From Fimbriiglobus ruber (GTDB taxonomy: Bacteria; Planctomycetota; Planctomycetia; Gemmatales; Gemmataceae): a DNA stretch of 64,000 bases. The DNA lies in NCBI RefSeq assembly GCF_002197845.1, contig NZ_NIDE01000005.1, forward strand, positions 682,001 through 746,000. Direction: 5' to 3'. The notes under the pieces are model-generated. The model was not told where the DNA came from. It saw only the letters and a program-made list of their open reading frames with translations, and searched no databases. Positions 26,959 through 37,178 of the stretch are shown here, one piece after another (the stretch's first letter is position 1; each line of letters starts with the position of its first letter). Position numbers and translations under genes: made by a program.

Positions 26959-27753
26959 TCAGGCGTGCCGCCGGAGTTCATCCAGGTCTCGGAGCAACGA
27001 AGCCAAGAACGCTCTCGCGGTGTGACTGTCATCGATATCGATCGTCGGGACGTAGCCGGTTTTTTGGACGAAGCCGTCGGCCATTCTGAATACGAGCCGG
27101 TTCCGACCGTCGGGGTCCATTCCCTCGTACCGCTGAAGGAACGACCGGATGATCGCCCGGTCGCCGGGGGCAAGGGCCTTCAAATGCGTCGGGCTGAATC
27201 GGAACGCGTCCGAGGCGTGTGCCATCAGGTGTTCGTCCTCGTCCGGGGCCGCTCCCGCCGACCGCTCCCGCACCACGATGGTCCCGGCGGCCAGGTCGCC
27301 GAGCCGCTGGCGGTTGCTCGTGAGCAGAATCAAAAGTGCCCCGAGTAGGTAGAAACCGGGGAGGAAGTCCGCCACGGCGAGGAAGTTTCGGACGCACGCC
27401 GACCGGGCGTCGATCGGGCCGCCCCCCTGGCGAATCACCCGGATGCCGGCGAACCGTTTACCGGGAGTCTGGCCGTTCCACATCGTCTCGCAATAAATTC
27501 CCGCGCCGAGCCAGAGTATGTAAATAAGGCTGACCGCGACGGAAATGAGCAGGACCGACGGATCGTCCGGCAGGTCCACTTTCCCGAGAAGCGAAGCCGC
27601 TACCCCGCACACGAGCGCCAGAAGTAGCGTGAAGAGTATTTTCCAGAACCAATCAATGATCTGCGCCACGAACCGAGACCCGAGGCCCGAAAGTTCGAGA
27701 TCGACCCCGATCTGCTCGGGCGTCTCGATTCGCATTTCGTCCGCCCAGCGCAT
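26959..27753 (-). CDS. RDD-family membrane protein
   Basis: 264 residues from ATG 27753, with AGAGG upstream. The RDD domain shows GLGSRFVAQIIDWFWKILFTLLLALVCGV (first helix with R..D), WNGQTPGKRFAGIRVI and NRQRLGDLAAGTIVV, the family's signature phrases. A soluble C-terminal ~80 residues follow. Function is unknown; RDD genes are commonly next to SpoIIM, MoxR and DUF58 genes, as here. It is divergent from the SpoIIM gene with only 27 bases between, so the two share a promoter region. Confidence 0.85.
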   Translation of the reverse strand: MRWADEMRIETPEQIGVDLELSGLGSRFVAQIIDWFWKILFTLLLALVCGVAASLLGKVDLPDDPSVLLISVAVSLIYILWLGAGIYCETMWNGQTPGKRFAGIRVIRQGGGPIDARSACVRNFLAVADFLPGFYLLGALLILLTSNRQRLGDLAAGTIVVRERSAGAAPDEDEHLMAHASDAFRFSPTHLKALAPGDRAIIRSFLQRYEGMDPDGRNRLVFRMADGFVQKTGYVPTIDIDDSHTARAFLASLLRDLDELRRHA

Positions 27754-27780
27754 GACTGCCTCTTATAACAGTGATAGTAT

Positions 27781-28830
27781 GTGGAAAAAAGGGTGGGTTC
27801 ACCCGACCCCGTGCTTCGACCCCACGCGAGATCCGTCATCCGTAACGACCGCCGCGCGCGATGGACCGAACTCGCCGCCCTGCTCGACGCGATCGGCCGG
27901 GGCGGGGCGGGTACGCTCGCGGTGGACCAGATCAAGCGCCTCTGCCGGCTCTATCGCCAGGTGACGATCGACCTCTCGCACGCCCGCGCGGCCGGCGACG
28001 ATCCCGCCCTGGTCCAGTACCTGAACACGTTGGCCGCCCGCGCCCACGGGCAGGTGTATACCGCCCGACGGCTCGCCGGCCGCCCGATCCTGGCCTTCGT
28101 CACGGTGGGGTTCGCCCGCGTCGTGCGGCGGAACTGGCGCGCGGTCGGGGCGGCCGTCGCCATTTTCCTGTTGACCACCTTCGCCTCCGGGCTCGCCGTC
28201 GTCCGCGATCCGGACCTGGCTTACTCGCTCTTCGACGAGCAGGTCGTCGAATACGAGAACGTCCGGATCGAGAAGCAAGAAGGAGAATATCGCGGCAACT
28301 TCACGTTCCCCGTCGCCATGAGTCCGCTCGTCGCCGCCCAGATCATCGGGAACAACGTAAAGGTGGCGATCATGGGGTTCGGCCTCGGCGCCCTCGGGTG
28401 CGTTCTCGGGGTATTCCTCCTGGTTTACAACGGCCGAATGCTCGGGACGCTGTCGGGACTCGTGTGGAACGGCGGTTACTTCGTCGGATTCTACTCGCTG
28501 ATTCTCGCCCACGGGGTACTCGAACTCTCGGCCATCTGCATTTCGACCGCGGGCGGCCTCCGGCTCGGGTGGGCCCTCATCGCCCCGGGGCGCATGGCCC
28601 GGGGTGACGCGTTCCGGGCCGCGGCCGGCGACGCCTTCGGGTTGCTGGCCGGGTCGATCCTGCTCCTCGTGATCGCCGGAGTGATCGAGGCGTTCGTCAC
28701 CCCCCATTTCGGGGCCACCGTCCGGTGGTCCGTGGCCGGCGGCACCGGCGTTCTCCTGGTTCTTTACCTGACCCTGGCCGGTCGGAGGGGCGCCGCTCAG
28801 AGCAGCCCTCCGAGCACGACTTCCAGGTAA
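27781..28830 (+). CDS. stage II sporulation protein M (SpoIIM)-like membrane protein
   Basis: 349 residues from GTG 27781 (GTG 27793 behind AAAAGG is possible). The N-terminal ~120 residues are soluble and helical (WTELAALLD...LYRQVTIDLSHARA, a phrase typical of this family). Then come membrane helices at ~125-150, 200-230, 235-270 and 285-345. The phrases FARVVRRNWR and NNVKVAIMGFGLGALGCVLGVFLLVYNG mark the SpoIIM/DUF95 family. It does not imply sporulation. Its 3' end overlaps the convergent DUF58 gene by 34 bases. Confidence 0.85.
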   Translation: MEKRVGSPDPVLRPHARSVIRNDRRARWTELAALLDAIGRGGAGTLAVDQIKRLCRLYRQVTIDLSHARAAGDDPALVQYLNTLAARAHGQVYTARRLAGRPILAFVTVGFARVVRRNWRAVGAAVAIFLLTTFASGLAVVRDPDLAYSLFDEQVVEYENVRIEKQEGEYRGNFTFPVAMSPLVAAQIIGNNVKVAIMGFGLGALGCVLGVFLLVYNGRMLGTLSGLVWNGGYFVGFYSLILAHGVLELSAICISTAGGLRLGWALIAPGRMARGDAFRAAAGDAFGLLAGSILLLVIAGVIEAFVTPHFGATVRWSVAGGTGVLLVLYLTLAGRRGAAQSSPPSTTSR

Positions 28831-30109
28831 CCGTTAATGACCGGCGGGGTAATCGCCCCCGGTTCGGCGTCGATCACGAACCCCCCGGCGTGACGAATTT
28901 GTTCGAGGACTTCCGCCCGCTCCCGGAGCAAGTCCACCGCCGCCGCTTTTCGGAATCCGTCCCGTTCGGTCGCCGGGGCCGCCCGGGCCGCCCGTTCCAG
29001 GAACGCGTCCTTGAGTGCGGCAAAGAGGACGACGTGCCGCCGGGCGGCCAGTTGCAGGTGGGCCACCATGTCGGCGGCGGTTGTGGCGTCAACGAAATCG
29101 GTCAACACGACCAGGAGCGACCGCTTCGGGTACTTGGCCGCCACCAGTTTCAGACAGCGGCCGTGGTCGCTTTCGGCAAAGTCGCCGGCGAGATCGTACA
29201 GCGTTTCGGCGATCAGCCGGTTCTGGGCCGGGTTCCCGCGGGGCGTCAGCCAGGCGTGGACCTTGCCCGAGAACGTACACAACCCGACCCGATCGCCACG
29301 GGACAACGCGACGTGGGCGAGAATGAGTGCGGCGGTAATGGCGTGGTCGAGTTTCGCGATGCCGTCCTCGGTGGCGTTCATCAGGCGGCCGCAGTCGAGG
29401 AGGAGGAGGACCGTCTGATTCTTCTCCGCCTCCCAGTGCCGGACGGTGAGCCGGCCCCGCCGGGCCGTCGCCTTCCAGTCCACCTGACGGCCGTCGTCCC
29501 CCGGGGAGTATTCTCGGAGCGATTCGAATTCGGTCGCCCCGCCCCTGAGCCGGACCCGCCGGATGCCCAGGGCCGCGAGCCGGTCCGCCCGGGCCAGGAG
29601 GTGATACCGCTCCAGCAAGGCGAGGTTCGGGTAAACGCGGCTTTCCCCCGCCGCCGGCTCTTCCCGGGTCCGCTCCCAGAGCCCCAGCACCGTCCGGTAA
29701 CGGAGAAAGATCGGCCCCCACGGGAACCTGCCACGACTCCGTGAGAGAACGGCATACTCCCAGCGGACCTCGCCCAGCGCCGGGGCCGGCCCGGTCAGTT
29801 CGGCGTCCGCCCCCTCGAACGCTTCCGGGGTACCGTCTCGCACGCGGACCCAGACCGGCACTCCCGATCGATTCTCGACCCGGATCGCCACCCGGTGTTG
29901 GCTCCCCACCGACATTCGGTCCGGGGCCAGACGCACTGCCCGCAAGGCGGAGGGCCGCGGCGATACGACCAGATCGATGACGGCAGCCAGTAGGACCAGC
30001 ACGTCGATCGTGACCAGTACCGGCCAGGCTCCCGGGAACACCAACAGGGCCAGCGAAGCCCCGCCGATCGAGGCCACGACGGTCAACAGGCGGACCGACG
30101 GGACGGGCG

Positions 30110-30113
<4 letters not shown>
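28797..30113 (-). CDS. DUF58 (vWA-type) protein
   Basis: 438 residues. Two N-terminal membrane segments come first, then a beta domain, then the DUF58 core 'EFESLREYSPGDDGRQVDWKATARRGRLTVRHWE' followed by a von Willebrand A-like fold (VLLLLDCGRLM). This is the classic partner of MoxR AAA+ ATPases. The ATG overlaps the MoxR stop (ATGA), so the two are coupled. Substrate is unknown; complexes of this type act as metal-dependent chaperones at the membrane. Confidence 0.9.
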
Positions 30114-31078
<965 letters not shown>

Positions 31079-32274
31079 CGGCGGTTGTTTCCAACTGGTG
31101 CAGGGCGGTCAGGAACGCGGCGGCCCCCCGGCCGGTCGGCGGCCCGGGGGCAGAAAGCAACTCGAGTAATAAGTCGGACCCGACGCCGCGGCGGCGGGCG
31201 GCTTCCCGGGCGATCACGTCGACCGGCGTGCCGTGCGGCAAGCCCAGGTCGAGTTCGAGCCGGCGCTGGAAATCGTCCCGGACCGTCCGGAAGGCGTCGG
31301 CCCGGTCGCCGTGCCGGGTGAGTAGTTCTGCCATCGCGTCAAGGAATTCTTCCTTGGACCTGCGCGGCGGCGGGGGGACGGTCCGCAGTGGCCCGAACCG
31401 GACGCCGAAATGCCAGAGGACGAGCCCGGTCAACAGGACGACCTGAAGAGTGACGCCGAGGACCGGCGGGCGAAAGAGCAGCTCGGTCGCGGTCGGCCGG
31501 TCGCGCAGCCCGTGGCAGTATTCGTCGAAAATTAACCGGCCGTTCGGGTGGTCGTCGAGCATGTCCCCGGCCAGTCGGCAAACGAGAACCGCGTTGTCTT
31601 CGCCGCGCAGGTTCACGTTCGTAAAAACGTCCGGATGGTGGAGCAGCCAGATCTCACCGCGGTCCCGCGTGTAGATCGTAATCAACGGCTTACCCGCGAC
31701 CTCACCCCACGTCCTGTTGCCGGGCGGGCCGTCGACCTCGGTGCTACCGGCGAGCAACGACGCGACGTCCGGTGCCTCGGCGGTCCGCGCCTGGCCTTTT
31801 TCTCCGGGTTTCGGTACGGTCATGCCGAAGCGCCCGACACCTATCTTCGGCGAGCAGGCGTTCGTGACCGTGACCGGTAAGCCGAGATGATTGGGAAGAT
31901 CGGCATCGTCGACCGCGAGCAATAAGACGCCTCCCCGGCGAACCCAATCGTTCAGGACGGCGGCTTCCTTCGCCCCGGTGGAAGTCGGGAAGAGAACCCA
32001 GCGAACGTCGCCCCCGGACGGCCGGCGCGAGCGCTCGACCGGGTACCCCAGCTCTTGCAGGATCAGGTAGGCCGCGCGGGAGCCGGTGGCAGAGGCGTCG
32101 TAGCTCGTCCCGAAGTCGACCTTCTCCGGCCCCCCGCCGAACAGCATGGAGATCACGGCCAGCACGACGATCCCGACCCCCGGTACCGCCCACCAGAGGC
32201 GGGCGGCCGGGTTCGGTGGGGGGTCACCGGGACGGGTGTCGGGGTCGGCGGGCATTGGCACCACGGGCGGCGGG

Positions 32275-32958
32275 TCAGGCGGTTGCGGCGAGGCGCTCGT
32301 AAGCTGTCAGGCAGGCCTCATACTGGGCCCGTCCGCACGGGCGTTGCCCGTACCAGTGTTCGTCCAACGCGTCCACGATCACCGCGAGGGCGTCGTGAAC
32401 TTTCACCCGATCGTCCAGAAGATCGAGGTACTCGCGGTTCGTGTAGGCGGTTTGAAAATTCACCTTCCCGCGCTCGTCGAAACGGTACACGAGGGAAAGG
32501 AACAGGAACCGAACAGCCTCAGTATAGTCGCCGGCCGCGGCCTTGCGGGCTGCTTCCTCGCGGTAAGAGTCCGATAACCGGGCTCGTTCGACGGCCCGGT
32601 TGTCCGACGCGGTCCGCCCCCAACCGCCCCGCGCGAATACGAAACGAATTTGCACCACGATCAGGCCGATCATCGCGGCCAGGGCAACGAGGCAGGCGAC
32701 GAGGACGAGCCAAAAGAGGAGTGGGGAAGTCTCGTAGAGCCCCCCGAGCCACGTGAAAAAAGCCAGGAATTGCCTGACCAGCCAACTGGGTTCGGACCTC
32801 TCGGGGCGGAACTCGGGGCGATTGAATACGCCGCCCGCCGTCTCCCGGATCGCGGACACCGGCGGGTCGGGAACTGTGCCCGCCGCGGGCCCGACAAAAA
32901 GTGCGATCGCGATTGCGACGAGCCACGGCGTCGGGCGTCCGGTCACAAGCCTCATCAC
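32275..32958 (-). CDS. DUF4129-containing membrane protein
   Basis: 227 residues with a signal-like N-terminus and one membrane helix (PLLFWLVLVACLVALAAMIGLIVVQIRFVF). The C-terminus carries the DUF4129 signature: 'AAAGDYTEAVRFLFLSLVYRFDERGKVNFQTAYTNREYL'. In other bacteria this domain is often fused to transglutaminases in the same MoxR clusters. The stop lies 10 bases before the DUF4350 start, and its ATG overlaps the upstream gene. Confidence 0.8.
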   Translation of the reverse strand: MMRLVTGRPTPWLVAIAIALFVGPAAGTVPDPPVSAIRETAGGVFNRPEFRPERSEPSWLVRQFLAFFTWLGGLYETSPLLFWLVLVACLVALAAMIGLIVVQIRFVFARGGWGRTASDNRAVERARLSDSYREEAARKAAAGDYTEAVRFLFLSLVYRFDERGKVNFQTAYTNREYLDLLDDRVKVHDALAVIVDALDEHWYGQRPCGRAQYEACLTAYERLAATA

Positions 32959-33887
32959 CGGTCACCGTGACGGGGAGCGTCCGGGTTTCGGTCGTCGTCG
33001 CGTCGGTCGTCGTAGTCGTGCTGGTCGTCGTCGCGTCGGTCGTCGTCGTAGCGGTCCCGGCGTTTCGGGGGAGAGGATTCCTCCCCCAGCTGGGCGGCAA
33101 GTGCCAGATCGAAGCCTTCCTTGCGAATTCGTAGGTCGAGGTAAAGCAGCGTGGTACACACCGCGGCGAAGGTGGCGAACAGGATAGCAAGAAGTTGGGT
33201 CGCGAATGTATCGATGACATGGTTCTGCGCGTTCAACTCGAGGCGAAAGCCGCCGTCCGTCGGAATCACTCGTTGCGACGGTAGGACGATCTGGAGTCCC
33301 TGAATGACAACATTTTGGAACATGCCGCCCGCGACCTGAACGAGACCAAGTACGCCGAACACGCGCCAGCGGTAGCCCGAAACGAGTTGTTTGCTCCGTT
33401 GCATTGCCTGGGTCACGCCCAGCCGTTCGAGAACCACGATTTGGATCACAAAGGCGTACGTGACCGCGAAATAGATTCCGGGAACAAAGCAGAGCACCAG
33501 GCCGGCAACGATGATGAGGCCGACGAGGAGTAGCGCGCCAACCAGGCTCCAGAATCTGGTCAGCGCAAACGACAGCGCCTGACCGACCGTCGGCCGCCGA
33601 CCGGCATATTCTTCCATTACGATGTGGAGTATGGCCGCGGTCGCCAGCGGCTGCAAAAAGAGCGTGATGAGGGTCCCGAGAAACGTTATTCCGAGCATCG
33701 AAAAAATCGCGTTCTGATCGAGAATACCGTCCTTAGCCAGCGCCAGCGGAGCACAGATCTGCACGATAACAACCGGCGTCAACGCGATCAAATTCAGCAG
33801 ATAGAAGCTCGGCAGGCGGGCGAGCAACAGTTTCAGCCCCCGGTCGAGGATGTCACCGACCGTCATTTCTCCGAGCGGGAATTTCAT
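32955..33887 (-). CDS. multi-pass membrane protein with Asp/Arg-rich tail
   Basis: 310 residues from ATG 33887 (AGGAAG upstream; an ATG 48 bases earlier lacks this). About six membrane helices form a domain like the glycerophosphodiester-phosphodiesterase membrane domain or DUF975 (MTVGDILDRGLKLL...ATAAILHIVMEEYAGRRPTVGQAL). The last ~45 residues are a run of Asp, Arg, Tyr and His (positions ~32960-33065) built from near-repeats of GAC/CGA codons. It is the first gene of the five-gene minus-strand operon that ends with DUF58. Function is unknown. Confidence 0.75.
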   Translation of the reverse strand: MKFPLGEMTVGDILDRGLKLLLARLPSFYLLNLIALTPVVIVQICAPLALAKDGILDQNAIFSMLGITFLGTLITLFLQPLATAAILHIVMEEYAGRRPTVGQALSFALTRFWSLVGALLLVGLIIVAGLVLCFVPGIYFAVTYAFVIQIVVLERLGVTQAMQRSKQLVSGYRWRVFGVLGLVQVAGGMFQNVVIQGLQIVLPSQRVIPTDGGFRLELNAQNHVIDTFATQLLAILFATFAAVCTTLLYLDLRIRKEGFDLALAAQLGEESSPPKRRDRYDDDRRDDDQHDYDDRRDDDRNPDAPRHGDR

Positions 33888-34059
33888 TTTCGCTTCCTGG
33901 GCGGACTCGATCGACACGATCTTGTCGGGACGCACCCGATCGTGAAGTGGAAATTATGGAATCATGCGTTGGTTATCGCAAGCAGAATCGTTATTTAAAA
34001 TGCTCCGCTTGTTCGAGACGCGGTTTGTCCGCGTACTCCATACCACCGGAGTACCGGGC

Positions 34060-34461
34060 TCACTCGACGGCGGTGGCGGACAAGTCGCGGGGGACCAGCA
34101 GGGTCACGTGGAGTTCGTCGAAGCCGACGCGATCGACGGGCGTGTCGGGCATGGCAAATTCCGGAACGCCGCCGTAGCGAATGTGGATCACGCGGCGACA
34201 CAGTGAAAGGCATCGGGTTGGGCGGGGCGGCGGTCGGCGTCCGGCGCGAGTCTGACACGGCCGGGCCGACGACCGGGGTTCGCAGATCGGGGTTGCTCAG
34301 GATCTCGACGACGGCATCGCGGACGACCTGCCGGGCGCCGTCCGGCAGGCGCCGGCGACCGCCTGGGGCAGGGCGTCAATGATCGTGTCCAGGCGGTCGA
34401 ACTGGTCGGCCAGTTGCTTCCGCTGGGGCCGGCCGTTCGTCGAGGGCGCGGTTACGCTCAT
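34060..34461 (-). pseudogene. decayed Gemmataceae-type hypothetical protein
   Basis: A good ribosome-binding site (AAGGAGAAGGG) precedes ATG 34461. The frame reads MSVTAPSTNGRPQRKQLADQ...FDRLDTIIDALPQAVAGACR. It then needs a frameshift near 34341 to continue 'GARQVVRDAVVEILSNPDLRTPVV', and another near 34205 into 'RVIHIRYGGVPEFAMPDTPVDRVGFDELHVTLLVPRDL' before a stop at 34060. Proteins with this opening look familiar from planctomycetes. The stretch is non-functional as written. The 33888-34060 part holds nothing I can identify. Confidence 0.5.
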
Positions 34462-34591
34462 GATCCTTCCCTTCTCCTTGGGTACAGATGACGGAACGGG
34501 TGGTGTGTCGGCGTGGCACGGGTGATCGATCGGCCCGACTTCGGACGCGGGCAGACCCCGGCTATGACCCGCGGGCGAAGCCCCGGGCTGG

Positions 34592-34828
34592 GTGCGGGCG
34601 GCGGCCCGTCTGGCGTGGGAATCAGACGCGAGCGGACAGCCGACGCGATCTGAGCTGGCCGAGCGATTCGGCGTGAGCCTGGAGGTGGTCGCGCATGCGT
34701 TGCGGGAAGTGAAAGCCCGGTACGAACGGCTCCTTCGGCAGGAGGTTCGTGACCAGGTCGGCTCGGAAGAAGAGATCGAAGCCGACCTGCGGGCGCTACT
34801 CGAGCCCCGAGTGATGGTCGCCAGGTGA
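34592..34828 (+). CDS. small HTH protein or fragment
   Basis: 78 residues from GTG. The centre, 'QPTRSELAERFGVSLEVVAHALREVKARYERLLRQEV', is a helix-turn-helix (GntR/MarR-like recognition phrase) followed by an acidic helix. The start is uncertain. It is divergent from the decayed gene at 34461. The frame stays open after its TGA, directly into the next coding remnant. Confidence 0.5.
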   Translation: MRAAARLAWESDASGQPTRSELAERFGVSLEVVAHALREVKARYERLLRQEVRDQVGSEEEIEADLRALLEPRVMVAR

Positions 34829-35286
34829 TTTGAATTCGCCAACCGCCAACCGCGTGTCCGGGCCGTCGGCACGTTCCGGTACGGCCCGACCAACAACGGC
34901 TCCACCGCCCGCCGCGACGGTGGGACGACGGAGTGGTGGCTGATTATCGACTGCGATCCCGAGCTGGGCCGGTTTCTGCGGCACCTGTTTACGGTCGGCG
35001 TCTACCGGACTGCGAAAGCGCAGCCGCCGCTTTGGGGGACGCACATCTCGGTCGTCCGCGGTGAGAAGCCGGCGGTCGCTACCCAGTGGAAGAAGTACGA
35101 CGGGCAGCCGGTCGAATTCGAGTACGACCCGGTAACGCAATGGACCGGCGAATACCTGTGGGTGCCGGTCACGTGTGGCGCCGCCCTGGACCACCGAGCG
35201 GAACTGGGTTTGCCCCGGGAGCCGTCTCCCGCACTACACCTCACGTTCGGGAACTTGAAGGGCGAGCGATCCAGCCTGTCCGAGAG
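34813..35286 (+). pseudogene. N- and C-terminally disturbed protein cut by ISKra4 copy 1
   Basis: From 34829 the frame encodes a well-behaved, codon-biased protein (FEFANRQPRVRAVGTFRYGP...EWWLIIDCDPELGRFLRHLF...WGTHISVVRGE...WTGEYLWVPVTCG). It has no start codon of its own; a TGA at 34826-34828 sits just after the only near ATG (34813). At 35286 the IS begins. Joining the sequence that adjoined it before the 20.9-kb inversion (complement of 59718-59733) gives '...SESHDCR' and a stop, so the IS hit the last few codons. No family name is recognised. Confidence 0.55.
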
Positions 35287-35421
35287 GGGTGCAGTACAAG
35301 GTTTGCTATCAGATTCTGCCCCGCTAAATCGCGTGATCCAAGTTCGCTTTCTCACCAAGGACTTCGGAAACGGGTCCCCCATTTTAACAGGCCTATTTTT
35401 CTCGAAGTCGTTGCGTTACCC

Positions 35422-37125
35422 TAGGCTGATCGGAAGTCAGGCTGGCCGTGGTTTCGGGTTCATCCCGGATCTGGTACGGTTTTTCCCGGGGCCGAGTCGG
35501 TCCCGAGGAACTTCCGCCGTAGCCACTGGACCGTCGACCCGAACATCTGTTTCGCCCACGTCTGAACGACCTTCTCGGGAACCCGCTCGAGGTCGCCCTG
35601 GATCTGCTCCGGGGTAGTCGTCCCGATCATGGCCCCCAACCCCACGCTCAACCCCGTCAACCCACTGGCCGATTGGTCCCCGGACAAGCGCTTGAGAACC
35701 CCGAACGCGGATTCCACGATCTCCGTACTCCCGACCAGCCGTTCGCCCGGGTGGGCCGCCCGGGTCTCCCGACCGACGTACGCCCGCAACCGGTTCCGCA
35801 AGCGTTCCGTGGTCGGATGGTCGCGGGTCGCCAACGGTTCCCACGCCTCGGCGACCAGGGCCGGGGTCCGGGCGCCGAACCCCTCGACCCGGACCACCCG
35901 GACGGTCGCCTGGGCCAGCGCGTGTTGGTCGGCCCAGACCGGCAGCGCCGCCGCGTACCCGGCCACCCACCCGTAGTGCGCCACCACGTCCGCATCCGGT
36001 TCCGCGGCCTGCAACTTCCGCAGAACGAACGGGCCGAACCGGACGAACGCGGCCACACTCAGGTACCGTCCCCGAGCCCGCAACGTTGGGGCCATCAGGT
36101 GCGCCGACCGGGTCTGGCGAATCGCCGCCGCGGTGGCCGCCATCTGGCGGGTGAACGCCGCCCACTGGGGATCGCCCTCCCAGTAGTGCTTGAGCAGGTT
36201 AGCCGCGACGTGGGTCACGTCCGCCACCCCGACGGTGTCCGGATACCGGACCCGGAAGTCCTGAATGCCGGCCCGCCATTCGGTCGCCCCGTCGGACACG
36301 ATCTGCCGCGGCGGCCCGGTCCGGGCGACCGCGTCGGCCAGCGCGGTGGCGACCTGCGCGCGGTTCGTGGTGGCCATCGGAACCAGGGCCAGGAGATGCA
36401 CATCAGCCAACGGGAGGGGGCGGACCCCGAACGGCACCTGATCGAGTGGGATGCCAAAGATGGCGAACAATTTCTGGTGACCGATCTGGAGGGTGTGGTC
36501 GATCAGCCACGCCCACGAGTGGTCGTGGGCCAGGGGGCGCGTGAGGTGGGCGTACCCGAGTCGGACGACCCACGACCGGACGGTGGTCGGGCACGGCGTC
36601 CGGTCGGTGTCCAGGGCGGTCGGCCCGGCGGCGGCCACGACGGCCAGCGCGGCGGCCGTTCCGCGGAACGACAACCCGGCCTGCCGGACGAGGGCGACGG
36701 CGAGACCGATGACGGCGACGGGGTATTGGCCGCCGCGGGGGGACAAATCTTTTTGGGGGGCGCGACATCGCCCGCGTCGGCCCCATCCGGGCGATACCGG
36801 GCGACTTCCTGTTCGAGGTGGTCGACCCGTTGTTGCAGGTGGTCGACCCGCTGTTGCAGGTCCTCGGCCCGCTGACGATGACGTTGGCGGGACGCGACGA
36901 GATCCCGGACGCGGATGGTCAAGGCTTTCTGTTCGGCTTTGCGGGCGGCCGCTTTCGCTTTCCAGGCGTCCCGCGAGCGGACCAGTTTGGGGATCAGAAT
37001 CCGGGGCGGGGTGTGGAATGCCGTTGCGGTTGCCATGCGAGCCTCGTGCCCGACAAGCGGGAAACAGTTCCCGGAAGTAGAATCGCGCGAATAATCCGCG
37101 ACAAGCCCAACTTCCGATCAGCCTA
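35422..37125 (-). mobile_element. IS nested in ISKra4 copy 1
   Basis: 1704 bp with 16-bp perfect inverted ends TAGGCTGATCGGAAGT (35422-35437; complement 37110-37125) and a 9-bp target repeat GCGTTACCC (35413-35421 and 37126-37134). Copy 2 of the host element has the uninterrupted target. I cannot assign the family with confidence; it is a DDE element with a two-frame transposase. Confidence 0.9.
35460..37036 (-). CDS. transposase of the nested IS, two frames
   Basis: The N-terminal part (from ATG 37036) is a basic coiled coil (LQQRVDHLQQRVDHLEQEVARY). It shifts by -1 at a C6A5 run (minus strand, near 36754-36764) into a frame that runs to 35460: 'YPVAVIGLAVALVRQAGLSFRGTAAAL', 'QIVSDGATEW' (candidate catalytic Asp), 'VGVADVTHVAANLLKHYW' and 'GSTEIVESAFGVLKRLSGDQ' (candidate Glu). 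The slippery site and single clean shift suggest programmed frameshifting. The family is left open. Confidence 0.75.
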
Positions 37126-37178
37126 GCGTTACCCTGTCCGCGGGACGGATTCCTCACGCCCACTCACGGAATGCCACG

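Noticed and set aside
27799-28707. 302-residue minus-strand ORF
   Set aside because: Shadow of the SpoIIM-like gene; composition (Glu, Gly, Arg, Pro) is typical of a shadow frame.
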